This document shows, piece after piece, positions 1-6,208 of a DNA stretch of 6,208 nt. The position numbers and the translations under genes were made by a program. Below the pieces are notes generated by a model. The model was given only the letters and a program-made list of their open reading frames with translations, did no database searches and was not told where the DNA came from. How positions within the stretch are numbered: position 1 is the stretch's first letter; each line of letters opens with the position of its first letter. This stretch comes from an uncultured Mollicutes bacterium (GTDB lineage: Bacteria; Bacillota_I; Bacilli_A; Acholeplasmatales; Anaeroplasmataceae), in NCBI GenBank assembly GCA_947174685.1, contig CAMWJY010000053.1, positions 1 to 6,208 on the forward strand. The letters run 5' to 3'.

Positions 1-109
1 GTTTTATAAAAAGGGTGTTTTGTTTGGTAATTTTTAGAAAACTATCTAGATTATTGCTAAAATATGGAAAAATCACATTATTTTATTCAAAAAATGTGTT
101 TTTTTGTGC

Positions 110-138
110 TTTTCCTTACTGAAAAATTATGTTATAAT
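110..138 (+). promoter_or_regulatory. Promoter of the hydCBA operon (extended -10)
   Basis: TATAAT lies at 133-138 and is preceded by TG plus one base at 130-132, giving the extended -10 form TGnTATAAT. No good -35 hexamer sits at the usual distance: the best 17-bp-spaced candidate is TTTTCC at 110-115, which is poor, but extended -10 promoters tolerate this. Transcription would start near 145, leaving a leader of about 45 bases before the TTG start of hydC. The -10 lies inside the long open frame that begins with the ATG at 64, which argues against that ATG as the start. A second, weaker extended -10 (TGCTAAAAT, 55-63) lies upstream. Confidence 0.7.
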
Positions 139-173
139 ATGCGTGTATGTTGTAAAACAATTTTAAAAAAAAT

Positions 174-179
174 AAAGGA
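174..179 (+). promoter_or_regulatory. Ribosome binding site that fixes the hydC start
   Basis: AAAGGA matches the first part of AAAGGAGG. It stands 10 bases before TTG at 190 and 4 bases before TTG at 184. Counting from the end of the full Shine-Dalgarno register, TTG-190 has 8 bases of spacing, like the 8-10 seen before the other three genes in the window, while TTG-184 would have only 2. No purine-rich site stands before the ATGs at 64 or 139. Confidence 0.65.
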
Positions 180-189
180 TGTGTTGAAT

Positions 190-672
190 TTGAAATTAAG
201 ACATGATGCTGTAAAGCTGATTGAAAGCATTTGTGATAGGTACAAAAATGAACCTACTCCATTAATGCTCGTATTAAGTGACATACAAAAGGAATATGGA
301 TATATTCCTCTTGAGGTACAGGAAATTGTTTCTGCAAAGCTAGGAATGCCTGTATCTGAAATTTATGGTGTAGTTACATTCTATTCTTTTTTCTCTTTAA
401 CACCAAAGGGAAAATATGTAATCGGTGTATGCCTAGGAACTGCCTGCTATGTTAAGGGTGGTCAAAACGTATTAGATAAATTTTCTAATCTTTTGAACAT
501 CAAGTCAGGTGAAACTACAGAAGATGGTCTATTTACTTTAGACTCCTTAAGATGTATTGGTGCATGTGGTATTGCTCCTGCAGTATCTATCAATGGTAAG
601 GTGTATTCTAAGGTTACTGTAGATGAAGTAGCTAGAATTATTGATTCCTATAGAAAGGAGGCTGCACTATAA
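190..672 (+). CDS. hydC: HydC, NuoE-like [2Fe-2S] subunit of the bifurcating [FeFe]-hydrogenase
   Basis: This is the small thioredoxin-like [2Fe-2S] subunit, related to the 24-kDa subunit (NuoE) of complex I; in HydABC complexes it binds HydB and takes part in electron transfer near the flavin. From the TTG at 190 it is 160 aa, the usual family length. An N-terminal helical part (residues about 1-60, with YGYIPLEVQ and SEIYGVVTFYSFF) leads into the cluster domain. The four ligands are C81-x4-C86 (in VCLGTACYVKGG) and C122-x3-C126 (in RCIGACGIAPA). The frame is open back to an ATG at 64, but the extra residues (MEKSHYFIQK onward) resemble nothing in the family, have no Shine-Dalgarno and lie partly upstream of the predicted transcript start. 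TTG-184 is a close alternative giving 162 aa. The stop overlaps the hydB start by one base. All five Arg codons are AGA or AGG, unlike hydB. Confidence covers identity; the exact start is less certain. Confidence 0.9.
   Translation: MKLRHDAVKLIESICDRYKNEPTPLMLVLSDIQKEYGYIPLEVQEIVSAKLGMPVSEIYGVVTFYSFFSLTPKGKYVIGVCLGTACYVKGGQNVLDKFSNLLNIKSGETTEDGLFTLDSLRCIGACGIAPAVSINGKVYSKVTVDEVARIIDSYRKEAAL
654..661 (+). promoter_or_regulatory. Consensus Shine-Dalgarno of hydB inside hydC
   Basis: AAAGGAGG is a perfect Shine-Dalgarno sequence encoded within the last codons of hydC, 10 bases before the hydB ATG at 672. Its strength suggests independent loading of ribosomes as well as coupling through the TAATG overlap. 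Confidence 0.8.
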
Positions 673-2540
673 TGGAGCAAATTAAGACTAAAGAACAGTT
701 GAATGAGCACATTTCTCATTGTACAGCTTGCTTAAATCAAAAATTAAATTCTAAAGGAAAACGTTCTGTACTTATCTGTGGTGGTACAGGCTGTTTGGCA
801 AACGAATCTAAAGAAATCTTAGAAAAGATTAGAGAAGAAATTAAAGCAAATGGCTTAGAGGATACTGTAGAGGTAAATCAAGTTGGTTGTTTCGGTTTCT
901 GTTCTCAAGGACCTTTCGTTAAGATTATGCCTGAAGATACATTGTATCGTACAGTAACAGTTGCAGACGTTGATAAGATTGTTAAAGAGGATTTAATCAA
1001 TCATAATATCGTAGAGGATTTATTATATGTAGATCCAGCTACACAAAAGAAGGTTGCAAAGCAGGATGATATCAACTTCTATAAGAAGCAAAAGCGTATT
1101 GCTTTACACGGATGCTCTGTAATTGACCCTGAAAATATTCAAGAGGCTTTGGGCTATGATGGCTTTAAGGGTTTATTACGCGCATTATCTATGACTCCAC
1201 AAGAGGTTATTACTGAAGTATTAACTGCTGGTCTTCGTGGTCGTGGTGGAGCAGGTTTCCCTACAGGCAAGAAGTGGCAATTTGCTTATGATGTAGCAAG
1301 TGAAATTAAATATGTAGTATGTAACGGTGATGAAGGTGACCCAGGTGCATTTATGGACCGTTCTATCTTAGAGGGTAATCCACTTGCTGTTATTGAAGGT
1401 ATGATGATTGCAGGTTATGCAATTGGTGCATCTCAAGGTTATTTCTATGTTCGTGCTGAATATCCTGTTGCAATCTCTCGTTTAAAGATTGCAATTGAAC
1501 AAGCAGAAGCACTTGGACTTTTAGGAGATAATATCCTAGGTACAGGATTCAATTTCCGTATTGGTATCCGTTTAGGTGCTGGTGCATTCGTTTGTGGTGA
1601 GGAAACTGCATTATTAAATTCTATTGAAGGTGAACGTGGTAACCCACGTCCAAGACCACCATTCCCTGCTGTAAAGGGTCTATGGGGAAAACCAACAGTT
1701 ATCAATAACGTAGAAACCTTAGCTTGTGTACCTTATATTTTACGTGAAGGAGCTAAAGCCTTCAATTCTATTGGTACAGAAGGTTCTAAGGGTACTAAGG
1801 TATTTGCTTTAGGTGGTAAGGTAAATAATGTTGGTTTAGTTGAGGTTCCAATGGGAACAACCTTAAGAGAATTAATTTATGATATCGGTGGTGGTATCCC
1901 TAATGATAAGGCATTTAAAGCGATTCAGACAGGTGGTCCATCTGGTGGATGCTTAACTAAGGATGACCTAGATACTCCAATTGATTATGATAACCTAATT
2001 GCTGCTGGATCCATGATGGGTTCTGGTGGAGCAATTGTAATGGATGAAGATAACTGTATGGTAGATGTTGCTAAATTCTATATGGAATTTATCTGTGATG
2101 AATCCTGTGGAAAGTGTACACAATGCCGTATTGGTACAAAGCGTCTACTTGAGTTCTTAAATAAGATTACTGAAGGTAATGGTGAGCTTGCCGATATTGA
2201 CAAGCTAGAAAGCCTATCTTCAACAATTAAGGTTGGTGCTTTATGTGGTCTTGGTAAGACTGCTGCTAACCCTGTTCTTTCTACACTACTTAAGTTTAAG
2301 GATGAATATATCGCTCATATTGAAGAGAAGAGATGTCCTGCTGGTGTATGTAAGAGCTTGATTGATTATCATATTAATCCTGAAAGATGTAAGAAGTGTT
2401 CTATGTGTTCTCGTGTTTGTCCTACAAACGCAATATCTGGTGTTCCAGGTAAAGAACCATATGTAATTAATGTAAATAAGTGTATTAAGTGTGGTACATG
2501 TATGGCTACATGTAAGTTTAACGCAATTTATAAAGGATAG
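672..2540 (+). CDS. hydB: HydB, NuoF-like flavoprotein subunit (FMN, NADH, Fe-S) of the bifurcating hydrogenase
   Basis: HydB is the diaphorase-like subunit that exchanges electrons with NAD(H) through FMN; structural studies of related complexes place the bifurcating flavin here. Domains in its 622 residues are as follows. A short N-terminal extension carries C17-x2-C20. A thioredoxin-like [2Fe-2S] domain (about 30-115) has C36-x4-C41 and C73-x3-C77. The NuoF core (about 145-540) has the glycine-rich FMN loop GRGGAGFPTGKKW (190-202), CNGDEGDPGAFMDR (217-230, FMN/NADH region), GAGAFVCGEETAL (302-314) and an SLBB-like stretch (about 370-440). The [4Fe-4S] site is C479-x2-C482-x2-C485 plus C525. 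A C-terminal 2x[4Fe-4S] ferredoxin domain has C573/C576/C579/C583 and C604/C607/C610/C614. C462, H549, C555 and C560 may form the zinc site described in HydABC structures (inference from memory). The C-terminal ferredoxin domain separates HydB from plain NuoF of complex I. Most Arg codons are CGT, which suggests good expression. The stop TAG lies inside the hydA Shine-Dalgarno. Confidence 0.95.
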   Translation: MEQIKTKEQLNEHISHCTACLNQKLNSKGKRSVLICGGTGCLANESKEILEKIREEIKANGLEDTVEVNQVGCFGFCSQGPFVKIMPEDTLYRTVTVADVDKIVKEDLINHNIVEDLLYVDPATQKKVAKQDDINFYKKQKRIALHGCSVIDPENIQEALGYDGFKGLLRALSMTPQEVITEVLTAGLRGRGGAGFPTGKKWQFAYDVASEIKYVVCNGDEGDPGAFMDRSILEGNPLAVIEGMMIAGYAIGASQGYFYVRAEYPVAISRLKIAIEQAEALGLLGDNILGTGFNFRIGIRLGAGAFVCGEETALLNSIEGERGNPRPRPPFPAVKGLWGKPTVINNVETLACVPYILREGAKAFNSIGTEGSKGTKVFALGGKVNNVGLVEVPMGTTLRELIYDIGGGIPNDKAFKAIQTGGPSGGCLTKDDLDTPIDYDNLIAAGSMMGSGGAIVMDEDNCMVDVAKFYMEFICDESCGKCTQCRIGTKRLLEFLNKITEGNGELADIDKLESLSSTIKVGALCGLGKTAANPVLSTLLKFKDEYIAHIEEKRCPAGVCKSLIDYHINPERCKKCSMCSRVCPTNAISGVPGKEPYVINVNKCIKCGTCMATCKFNAIYKG

Positions 2541-2544
2541 GAGG
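2539..2544 (+). promoter_or_regulatory. Shine-Dalgarno of hydA overlapping the hydB stop
   Basis: AGGAGG begins at the second base of the hydB TAG stop and stands 8 bases before the hydA ATG at 2553. Ribosomes terminating on hydB therefore cover the hydA initiation site, a layout expected for translational coupling. Confidence 0.8.
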
Positions 2545-2552
2545 TTAGAATT

Positions 2553-4328
2553 ATGGCATTAGTTAATATTAAAATTGAAGGCTTTTCCTATTTAGTTGAT
2601 GATTCTTTAACCGTGTTACAGGCTTGTCGTAAATGTGGATATAATATTCCTTCTTTATGTTCATTTAAAAATGGAAAATGCTCTGTTGCAAGCTGTCGTG
2701 TATGCTTAGTTCGTATCGATGGTGTTCGTGATTTAGTTGCTTCCTGTGTATATCCTGTTCGTGATGGTATGAGTATTCATATTTCTGATCCTGATGCAGT
2801 TATTGCAAGAAGAACTAGTGTTGAGCTTTTACTTTCTAACCATAACCGTAGCTGTCAGGAATGCTATAAGAATGGTGACTGTGAATTATTAGAGGTAGCT
2901 CACTTAGTTATGGCTAGACCTCATTTCTATGGTGGTAGCCAAACTCCAGCTACTTATGATGAGGTAGCTCCATCTATCGTTCGTGATACTTCAAAATGTA
3001 TTTTGTGTGGTAGATGTATTGAGGCTTGTAAGGAAGCTCATGGAATTGGTATTTTAGGCTTTGAAAACCGTGGCTTCAATACTATTGTTGCTCCTGCTGG
3101 AAATAGAAGCTTTGCTGATTCTCCATGTTTACAATGTGGACAATGTGTCAATGTATGTCCTACAAGTGCTTTAATGGAGCATAGTCAGATTGATCGTTTA
3201 GATGAAGCTTTAAAGGCTGGTAAGAAGGTTATCGTACAGGTAGCTCCAGCTGTTCGTGCAGCAATCGGTGAGGAATTTGGTTTACCTATTGGTACACCTT
3301 GTACTGGTAAGATGGTTGCAGCTCTACATCGTTTGGGCTTCTATCGTGTATTTGATACAAACTTTGGTGCTGACTTAACGATTATGGAAGAAGCTTCTGA
3401 ATTATTAGAGCGTCTAACAAAGAAGACTGGTCCTATTCCTATGATTACCTCTTGTTCACCAGGTTGGATTAATTATTGTGAATATTTCTATCCAGAATTA
3501 ATTCCAAATCTTTCTACAAGTAAGTCACCTCAAGCTATGATGGGTGCTATCATTAAATCTTATTATGCTGAAAAGAATAATTTAGATCCAAAGGATATCT
3601 TTGTTGTATCTATTATGCCTTGTACAGCTAAGAAGTATGAGGTTGAGCGTCCAGCATTACAAAATGGAGATTTACCTAACGTAGATATCTCTATTACGAC
3701 TCGTGAGCTTGCAAGATTAATTCGTAGAAATGGTATTGACTGGAAGAAGCTTCCTGATGAGGAATTTGACCATGATTTAATTGGTGACTATACAGGTGCT
3801 GGTGTTATCTTTGGTGTTACTGGTGGTGTTATGGAGGCTGCAATTCGTACAGCTTATCATGCATTAACTGGAGAAGAAATGGAACCAGTTGTATTAACTC
3901 CTTGTCGTGGACTTGAGGGAGTTAAAGAAGCAACCGTTAAGCTTAATGGTACAACCTTGAATATTGCTATGGCATCTGGTATGAAGCATGCTAAACCATT
4001 ATTAGAGGATATTAAGAATGGCAAGTCAAAATATCAATTTATTGAAATTATGTGCTGCCCTGGTGGCTGTATCAATGGTGGTGGTCAACCATTTGTTAAG
4101 CAAGTATTCTTACCAAATGAAGAAGATGAAATCTTAGATACTTATATTGAAAAGCGTGCTAAGGTATTATATCATGAGGATGAAAATCGTCCACTTAGAC
4201 GTTCTCATTTAAATCCTCAAATCCAAAAGCTTTATGCAGATTTCTTAGGCAAACCTTTATCTCACAAGGCAGAAGAATTATTACACACATCCTATAATTC
4301 AAATAGAGAAAAATATCCTACAAAATAA
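2553..4328 (+). CDS. hydA: HydA, catalytic H-cluster subunit of the bifurcating [FeFe]-hydrogenase
   Basis: HydA is the H2-forming and H2-splitting subunit (591 aa), cytoplasmic with no signal peptide. Domains in order are these. A plant-type [2Fe-2S] domain (1-78) has C36, C48, C51 and C65. A His-ligated [4Fe-4S] segment has H97-x3-C101-x2-C104-x5-C110. A 2x[4Fe-4S] ferredoxin domain has C149/C152/C155/C159 and C192/C195/C198/C202. The H-cluster domain (about 225-515) is followed by the small-subunit domain (about 525-583). H-cluster motifs are L1 TSCSPGW (299-305), L2 MPCTAKKYE (355-363, C357) and L3 EIMCCPGGCINGGGQP (498-513, ligands C502 and C506). E280 and E283 in the MEEASE segment fit the known proton path. 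L1 deviates from the usual TSCCPxW: a serine takes the second Cys position. The length and lack of a C-terminal [2Fe-2S] domain match HndD and Acetobacterium-type HydA rather than the longer Thermotoga maritima HydA. It needs HydE, HydF and HydG for maturation, which are not in this window. Neighbours hydB and hydC identify it as part of a trimeric NAD(H)/ferredoxin enzyme rather than a monomeric hydrogenase. Confidence 0.96.
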   Translation: MALVNIKIEGFSYLVDDSLTVLQACRKCGYNIPSLCSFKNGKCSVASCRVCLVRIDGVRDLVASCVYPVRDGMSIHISDPDAVIARRTSVELLLSNHNRSCQECYKNGDCELLEVAHLVMARPHFYGGSQTPATYDEVAPSIVRDTSKCILCGRCIEACKEAHGIGILGFENRGFNTIVAPAGNRSFADSPCLQCGQCVNVCPTSALMEHSQIDRLDEALKAGKKVIVQVAPAVRAAIGEEFGLPIGTPCTGKMVAALHRLGFYRVFDTNFGADLTIMEEASELLERLTKKTGPIPMITSCSPGWINYCEYFYPELIPNLSTSKSPQAMMGAIIKSYYAEKNNLDPKDIFVVSIMPCTAKKYEVERPALQNGDLPNVDISITTRELARLIRRNGIDWKKLPDEEFDHDLIGDYTGAGVIFGVTGGVMEAAIRTAYHALTGEEMEPVVLTPCRGLEGVKEATVKLNGTTLNIAMASGMKHAKPLLEDIKNGKSKYQFIEIMCCPGGCINGGGQPFVKQVFLPNEEDEILDTYIEKRAKVLYHEDENRPLRRSHLNPQIQKLYADFLGKPLSHKAEELLHTSYNSNREKYPTK

Positions 4329-4357
4329 GAAAATGCCACTTTAATAGTGGCTTTTCT
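4329..4357 (+). terminator. Intrinsic terminator of the hydCBA operon
   Basis: GCCACT (4335-4340) pairs with AGTGGC (4346-4351) around a five-base loop TTAAT. The 3' arm runs straight into TTTTCT and further T-rich sequence. The stem begins six bases after the hydA stop. Upstream GAAAA (4329-4333) can pair with TTTTC (4352-4356) across one bulged T, so weaker termination from the minus strand is also possible. Confidence 0.88.
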
Positions 4358-4386
4358 AATTTTATAGCCGAAAATATGAGAATTTA

Positions 4387-4415
4387 TTGTTATTTTCTTT
4401 ATTTTTTGGTAAAAT
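4387..4415 (+). promoter_or_regulatory. Promoter of the M6-like protease lipoprotein gene
   Basis: TTGTTA (4387-4392) and TAAAAT (4410-4415) are separated by exactly 17 bases, and TG precedes the -10 by one base (4407-4408), giving an extended -10. Transcription would start near 4422 and leave a leader of about 35 bases. Together with the terminator upstream this makes the protease gene a separate transcription unit. Confidence 0.75.
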
Positions 4416-4441
4416 GTATGCGTTAAAGATATTGTATAAAA

Positions 4442-4447
4442 AAGAGG
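4442..4447 (+). promoter_or_regulatory. Shine-Dalgarno of the protease lipoprotein gene
   Basis: AAGAGG stands 9 bases before the ATG at 4457. This site supports that ATG, which is followed at once by a basic and hydrophobic signal peptide. Confidence 0.7.
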
Positions 4448-4456
4448 TTTATAGCT

Positions 4457-6208
4457 ATGAAACGAAAAGGTTTAGGTATATTTTTAATAGGGCTTTTCTT
4501 AATTTTAGTGACAGCTTGTAAATCAAGTTCCTCTCTAAATATTGAAAAAGCAATTCAATCCTTGGAAATTAAGGAATCAGGTCAAAGAGTTCAAAGTAAT
4601 TTTTATGTTCCTGAAGTCATCAAGTATGAGGATGAACTTTATTTAATTACTTGGACTTCTGAATCTAATATAATTACAATCTCAGAAGAGAATCATTTTA
4701 TTTTGATTGATATTCATTTCAATACTCTAGAGGAAGGGCTACATAAGGTAATTCTTGTTGCTACAATGAAGGACGGAGCCAAAACTGAAAGTAAATCTTT
4801 TACTTTTTTCCCATTTAAAGAAGGTAATACAGGAAACGATAACCCTGGCGGAAACGATAATCCTGGTGGAAATGATAATCCAGGAGGCAATGACAATCCT
4901 GGTGGAAACGATAATCCAGGAGGTAATGACAATCCTGGTGGAAACGACAATCCCGGAAAATTAACATTTACAAAAAAGGATTTTTCTAATCGTTTATGTG
5001 ATGATGGTCCTTTAACTGAAGAAGCCTTCCCTTCTTATGGAAATCCTAAAATGCTAGTTATCCCTGTAAATCTAAAATCCTCTGAGGCGACTATGAAAAA
5101 TCTTAGAGATATAAAGACAGCCTTTACAGGAACATCTGAGGCTACTGGCTGGGAAAGTGTTCAATCCTATTATCAAAAGAGCTCTTATGGAAAGCTAAAT
5201 ATGGAGATTACTGTTTTAAATGAATGGTTTACTCCTAGCAAGAGTGCAAGCTATTATAATTCTTATTCAAATGATGAAGAAGATGCTTCAACAGTAATCC
5301 TTAAGGAAGCATTAGCTTATTATGATAGTAAAATAGACTTTAGTGAATATGATTATGATAAGGATGGCTACATCGATGGAGTTTGGCTTATCTATAATTA
5401 TGAAGTAAATTATAACGATGATGATTCTATTTTCTGGGCATATACCTATTGGAACTTTGAAGAAAACGAATATGATGGTGTAAAATCTTATTATTATGCT
5501 TGGGCTGGTATTGATTTTATGCATCCATCTTCTGAGGATGCACAATATTATGATCCATCCGATATTAAGGTAGATGCACACACATATATTCATGAAACAG
5601 GACATATGCTTGGTTTAGATGACTATTATGATTACGATGAGAATTCAGGTGTAAATTCTGATGGTCTTTATGGCTGTGATATGATGGATTATAACATTGG
5701 AGATCATTGTGCCATTTCAAAATTATTGTTAGGCTGGGTGACTCCGACTATCGCAAGTGGAAAGGGAACTGGAACAATTGATTTAAAGCCTTTCACAACC
5801 TCTGGTGAATTTATTATTGTTGCTGATCATACATTAAGTTCCATCTATGATACCTATTGGATTATTGAATTCTATACAAATGATGGATTAAATGCTCATG
5901 ATAAGCTTTATGATTCTACTGGTGAAGCATTAGGCATTCGTATCTTAGAAATTCATGCGGAGAAGAATATAGTAAAGGGTGAAGTCACAGAAAATTCTGG
6001 AACTTATCAAACCGGCTTTAAATATGATAATTCAGATGAAAGTAAGATGTTTGTTGATGTGATTTATGAAAAAGCTCCATCTCAGCTTAGTGATAGCTAT
6101 TCAGTTGATGTAGATTGCTTATTCCAAGCAAATGAATCCATGAAGAATTCTTCAGTACCATTTGAGCTTGTAGTAAATTCCTTAACTAGTGATAAAGCAA
6201 CTATAACT
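4457..6208 (+). CDS. Secreted lipoprotein with M6-like zinc metalloprotease domain (3' end outside window)
   Basis: The frame is open from the ATG through the window end (584 codons, no stop), so the protein is incomplete at its C terminus. Residues 1-21 are a lipoprotein signal peptide: MKRK, a hydrophobic stretch, then lipobox VTAC with C21 as the lipidated residue, so the mature protein should sit on the outer face of the membrane. Residues about 28-118 (YLITWTSESNIITIS) look like a bacterial Ig-like domain. Residues 126-167 are (GNDNPG)7, a flexible linker. Residues about 195-435 are an M6-like (immune inhibitor A-related) peptidase domain: YGNPKMLVIPV, WESVQSYYQKSSYGKL, a calcium-loop-like DYDKDGYID (299-307), the zinc motif HETGHMLGLDD (H379, E380, H383, D389), and a Met-turn-like DMMDYN (408-413). 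GWV (427-428) and LGIRILEIHA (491-500) are also typical of the group. The catalytic region is acidic and Tyr-rich. Substrate is unknown; degradation of host or dietary protein, or self-processing, is only inference. It has its own promoter and no evident link to the hydrogenase. Confidence 0.88.
   Translation, partial: MKRKGLGIFLIGLFLILVTACKSSSSLNIEKAIQSLEIKESGQRVQSNFYVPEVIKYEDELYLITWTSESNIITISEENHFILIDIHFNTLEEGLHKVILVATMKDGAKTESKSFTFFPFKEGNTGNDNPGGNDNPGGNDNPGGNDNPGGNDNPGGNDNPGGNDNPGKLTFTKKDFSNRLCDDGPLTEEAFPSYGNPKMLVIPVNLKSSEATMKNLRDIKTAFTGTSEATGWESVQSYYQKSSYGKLNMEITVLNEWFTPSKSASYYNSYSNDEEDASTVILKEALAYYDSKIDFSEYDYDKDGYIDGVWLIYNYEVNYNDDDSIFWAYTYWNFEENEYDGVKSYYYAWAGIDFMHPSSEDAQYYDPSDIKVDAHTYIHETGHMLGLDDYYDYDENSGVNSDGLYGCDMMDYNIGDHCAISKLLLGWVTPTIASGKGTGTIDLKPFTTSGEFIIVADHTLSSIYDTYWIIEFYTNDGLNAHDKLYDSTGEALGIRILEIHAEKNIVKGEVTENSGTYQTGFKYDNSDESKMFVDVIYEKAPSQLSDSYSVDVDCLFQANESMKNSSVPFELVVNSLTSDKATIT
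4832..4957 (+). repeat. 18-bp tandem repeat, seven units, coding for (GNDNPG)7
   Basis: Seven in-frame 18-bp units of the form GGn-AAy-GAy-AAy-CCn-GGn encode GNDNPG repeated seven times (residues 126-167) without a single amino-acid change. All differences among units are third-position changes. Units 4-5 and 6-7 are nearly identical as 36-bp pairs, which points to a recent duplication of a two-unit block. The tract joins the Ig-like domain to the protease domain. Confidence 0.95.

Noticed and set aside
1..130. Upstream AT-rich stretch examined for an RNA gene, terminator or end of another gene
   Set aside because: There is no stable hairpin with a T-tract and no coding signal; only a short ATCTAGAT palindrome at 44-51 and a weak alternative -10 at 58-63.
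150..160. Small palindrome TTGTAAAACAA just after the predicted hydC transcript start, as a possible Rex operator
   Set aside because: Rex sites have TTGT and ACAA arms about ten bases apart; here only three bases separate them and the outer flanks do not pair, so chance in AT-rich DNA is likely.
64..189. N-terminal extension of HydC starting with MEKSHYFIQK
   Set aside because: It contains the promoter, has no Shine-Dalgarno and does not resemble the family; I treat it as non-coding leader.
1445..1705. Minus-strand open frame of 86 codons
   Set aside because: It lies wholly inside hydB, shows no recognisable family and has no context supporting a gene.
4714..4950. Minus-strand open frame with SFPPGL-type repeats
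   Set aside because: It is the antisense shadow of the GNDNPG repeat; the plus strand has signal peptide, Shine-Dalgarno, promoter and protease motifs.
5520..5542. Seven-base inverted repeat TGCATCC/GGATGCA inside the protease gene
   Set aside because: It has a nine-base loop, no T-tract, and sits in conserved coding sequence; most likely chance.
5312..5605. Minus-strand frame rich in Ile and Phe that looks like a membrane protein
   Set aside because: The hydrophobic look comes from reading Asp, Asn and Tyr codons of the protease gene in reverse; it opposes the conserved catalytic domain.
4329..6208. Functional link between the hydrogenase and the protease gene
   Set aside because: A terminator and a separate promoter divide them and their roles do not connect; neighbourhood alone is not evidence.

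Overview
This 6.2 kb window looks like chromosome from an anaerobic, fermentative, low-GC member of the Bacillota (Firmicutes). The evidence is strong AT bias, near-consensus Shine-Dalgarno sites, a TTG start, extended -10 promoters, and the protein families present. I cannot name the genus; uncultured gut Bacilli (Erysipelotrichia, RF39-like or Acholeplasma-related lineages) would fit but this is inference. All Trp codons seen are TGG and the visible stops are TAA or TAG, so nothing demands recoding of TGA.

Positions 1-130 are AT-rich leader with no supportable gene. A promoter with an extended -10 element (130-138) precedes a three-gene operon, hydC-hydB-hydA (about 190-4328), closed by an intrinsic terminator at 4329-4357. 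The operon encodes a trimeric [FeFe]-hydrogenase of the electron-bifurcating HydABC type. HydC is a NuoE-like [2Fe-2S] protein, HydB a NuoF-like flavoprotein that meets NAD(H), and HydA carries the H-cluster plus a chain of Fe-S clusters. By family knowledge the complex couples NADH and reduced ferredoxin to H2 (reversibly), a way to dispose of fermentative electrons. The genes are packed tightly (one-base overlap, then a 12-base gap with the Shine-Dalgarno lying on the preceding stop codon), which suits fixed subunit stoichiometry. Maturation genes (hydE, hydF, hydG), a HydD/HndB-type subunit and a regulator are not in the window.

After the terminator a separate promoter (4387-4415) drives a large secreted lipoprotein gene (4457 to beyond the window end; 584 codons visible, no stop). 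It has a lipobox signal peptide, a probable Ig-like domain, a seven-copy GNDNPG linker coded by an 18-bp tandem repeat, and an M6-like zinc metalloprotease domain with HExxHxxGxxD. It appears transcriptionally and functionally independent of the hydrogenase.

The points most worth a second look are the TSCSPGW variant of the first H-cluster motif in HydA, the true start of hydC, and the tandem-repeat linker of the protease. I see no clearly undescribed system here.
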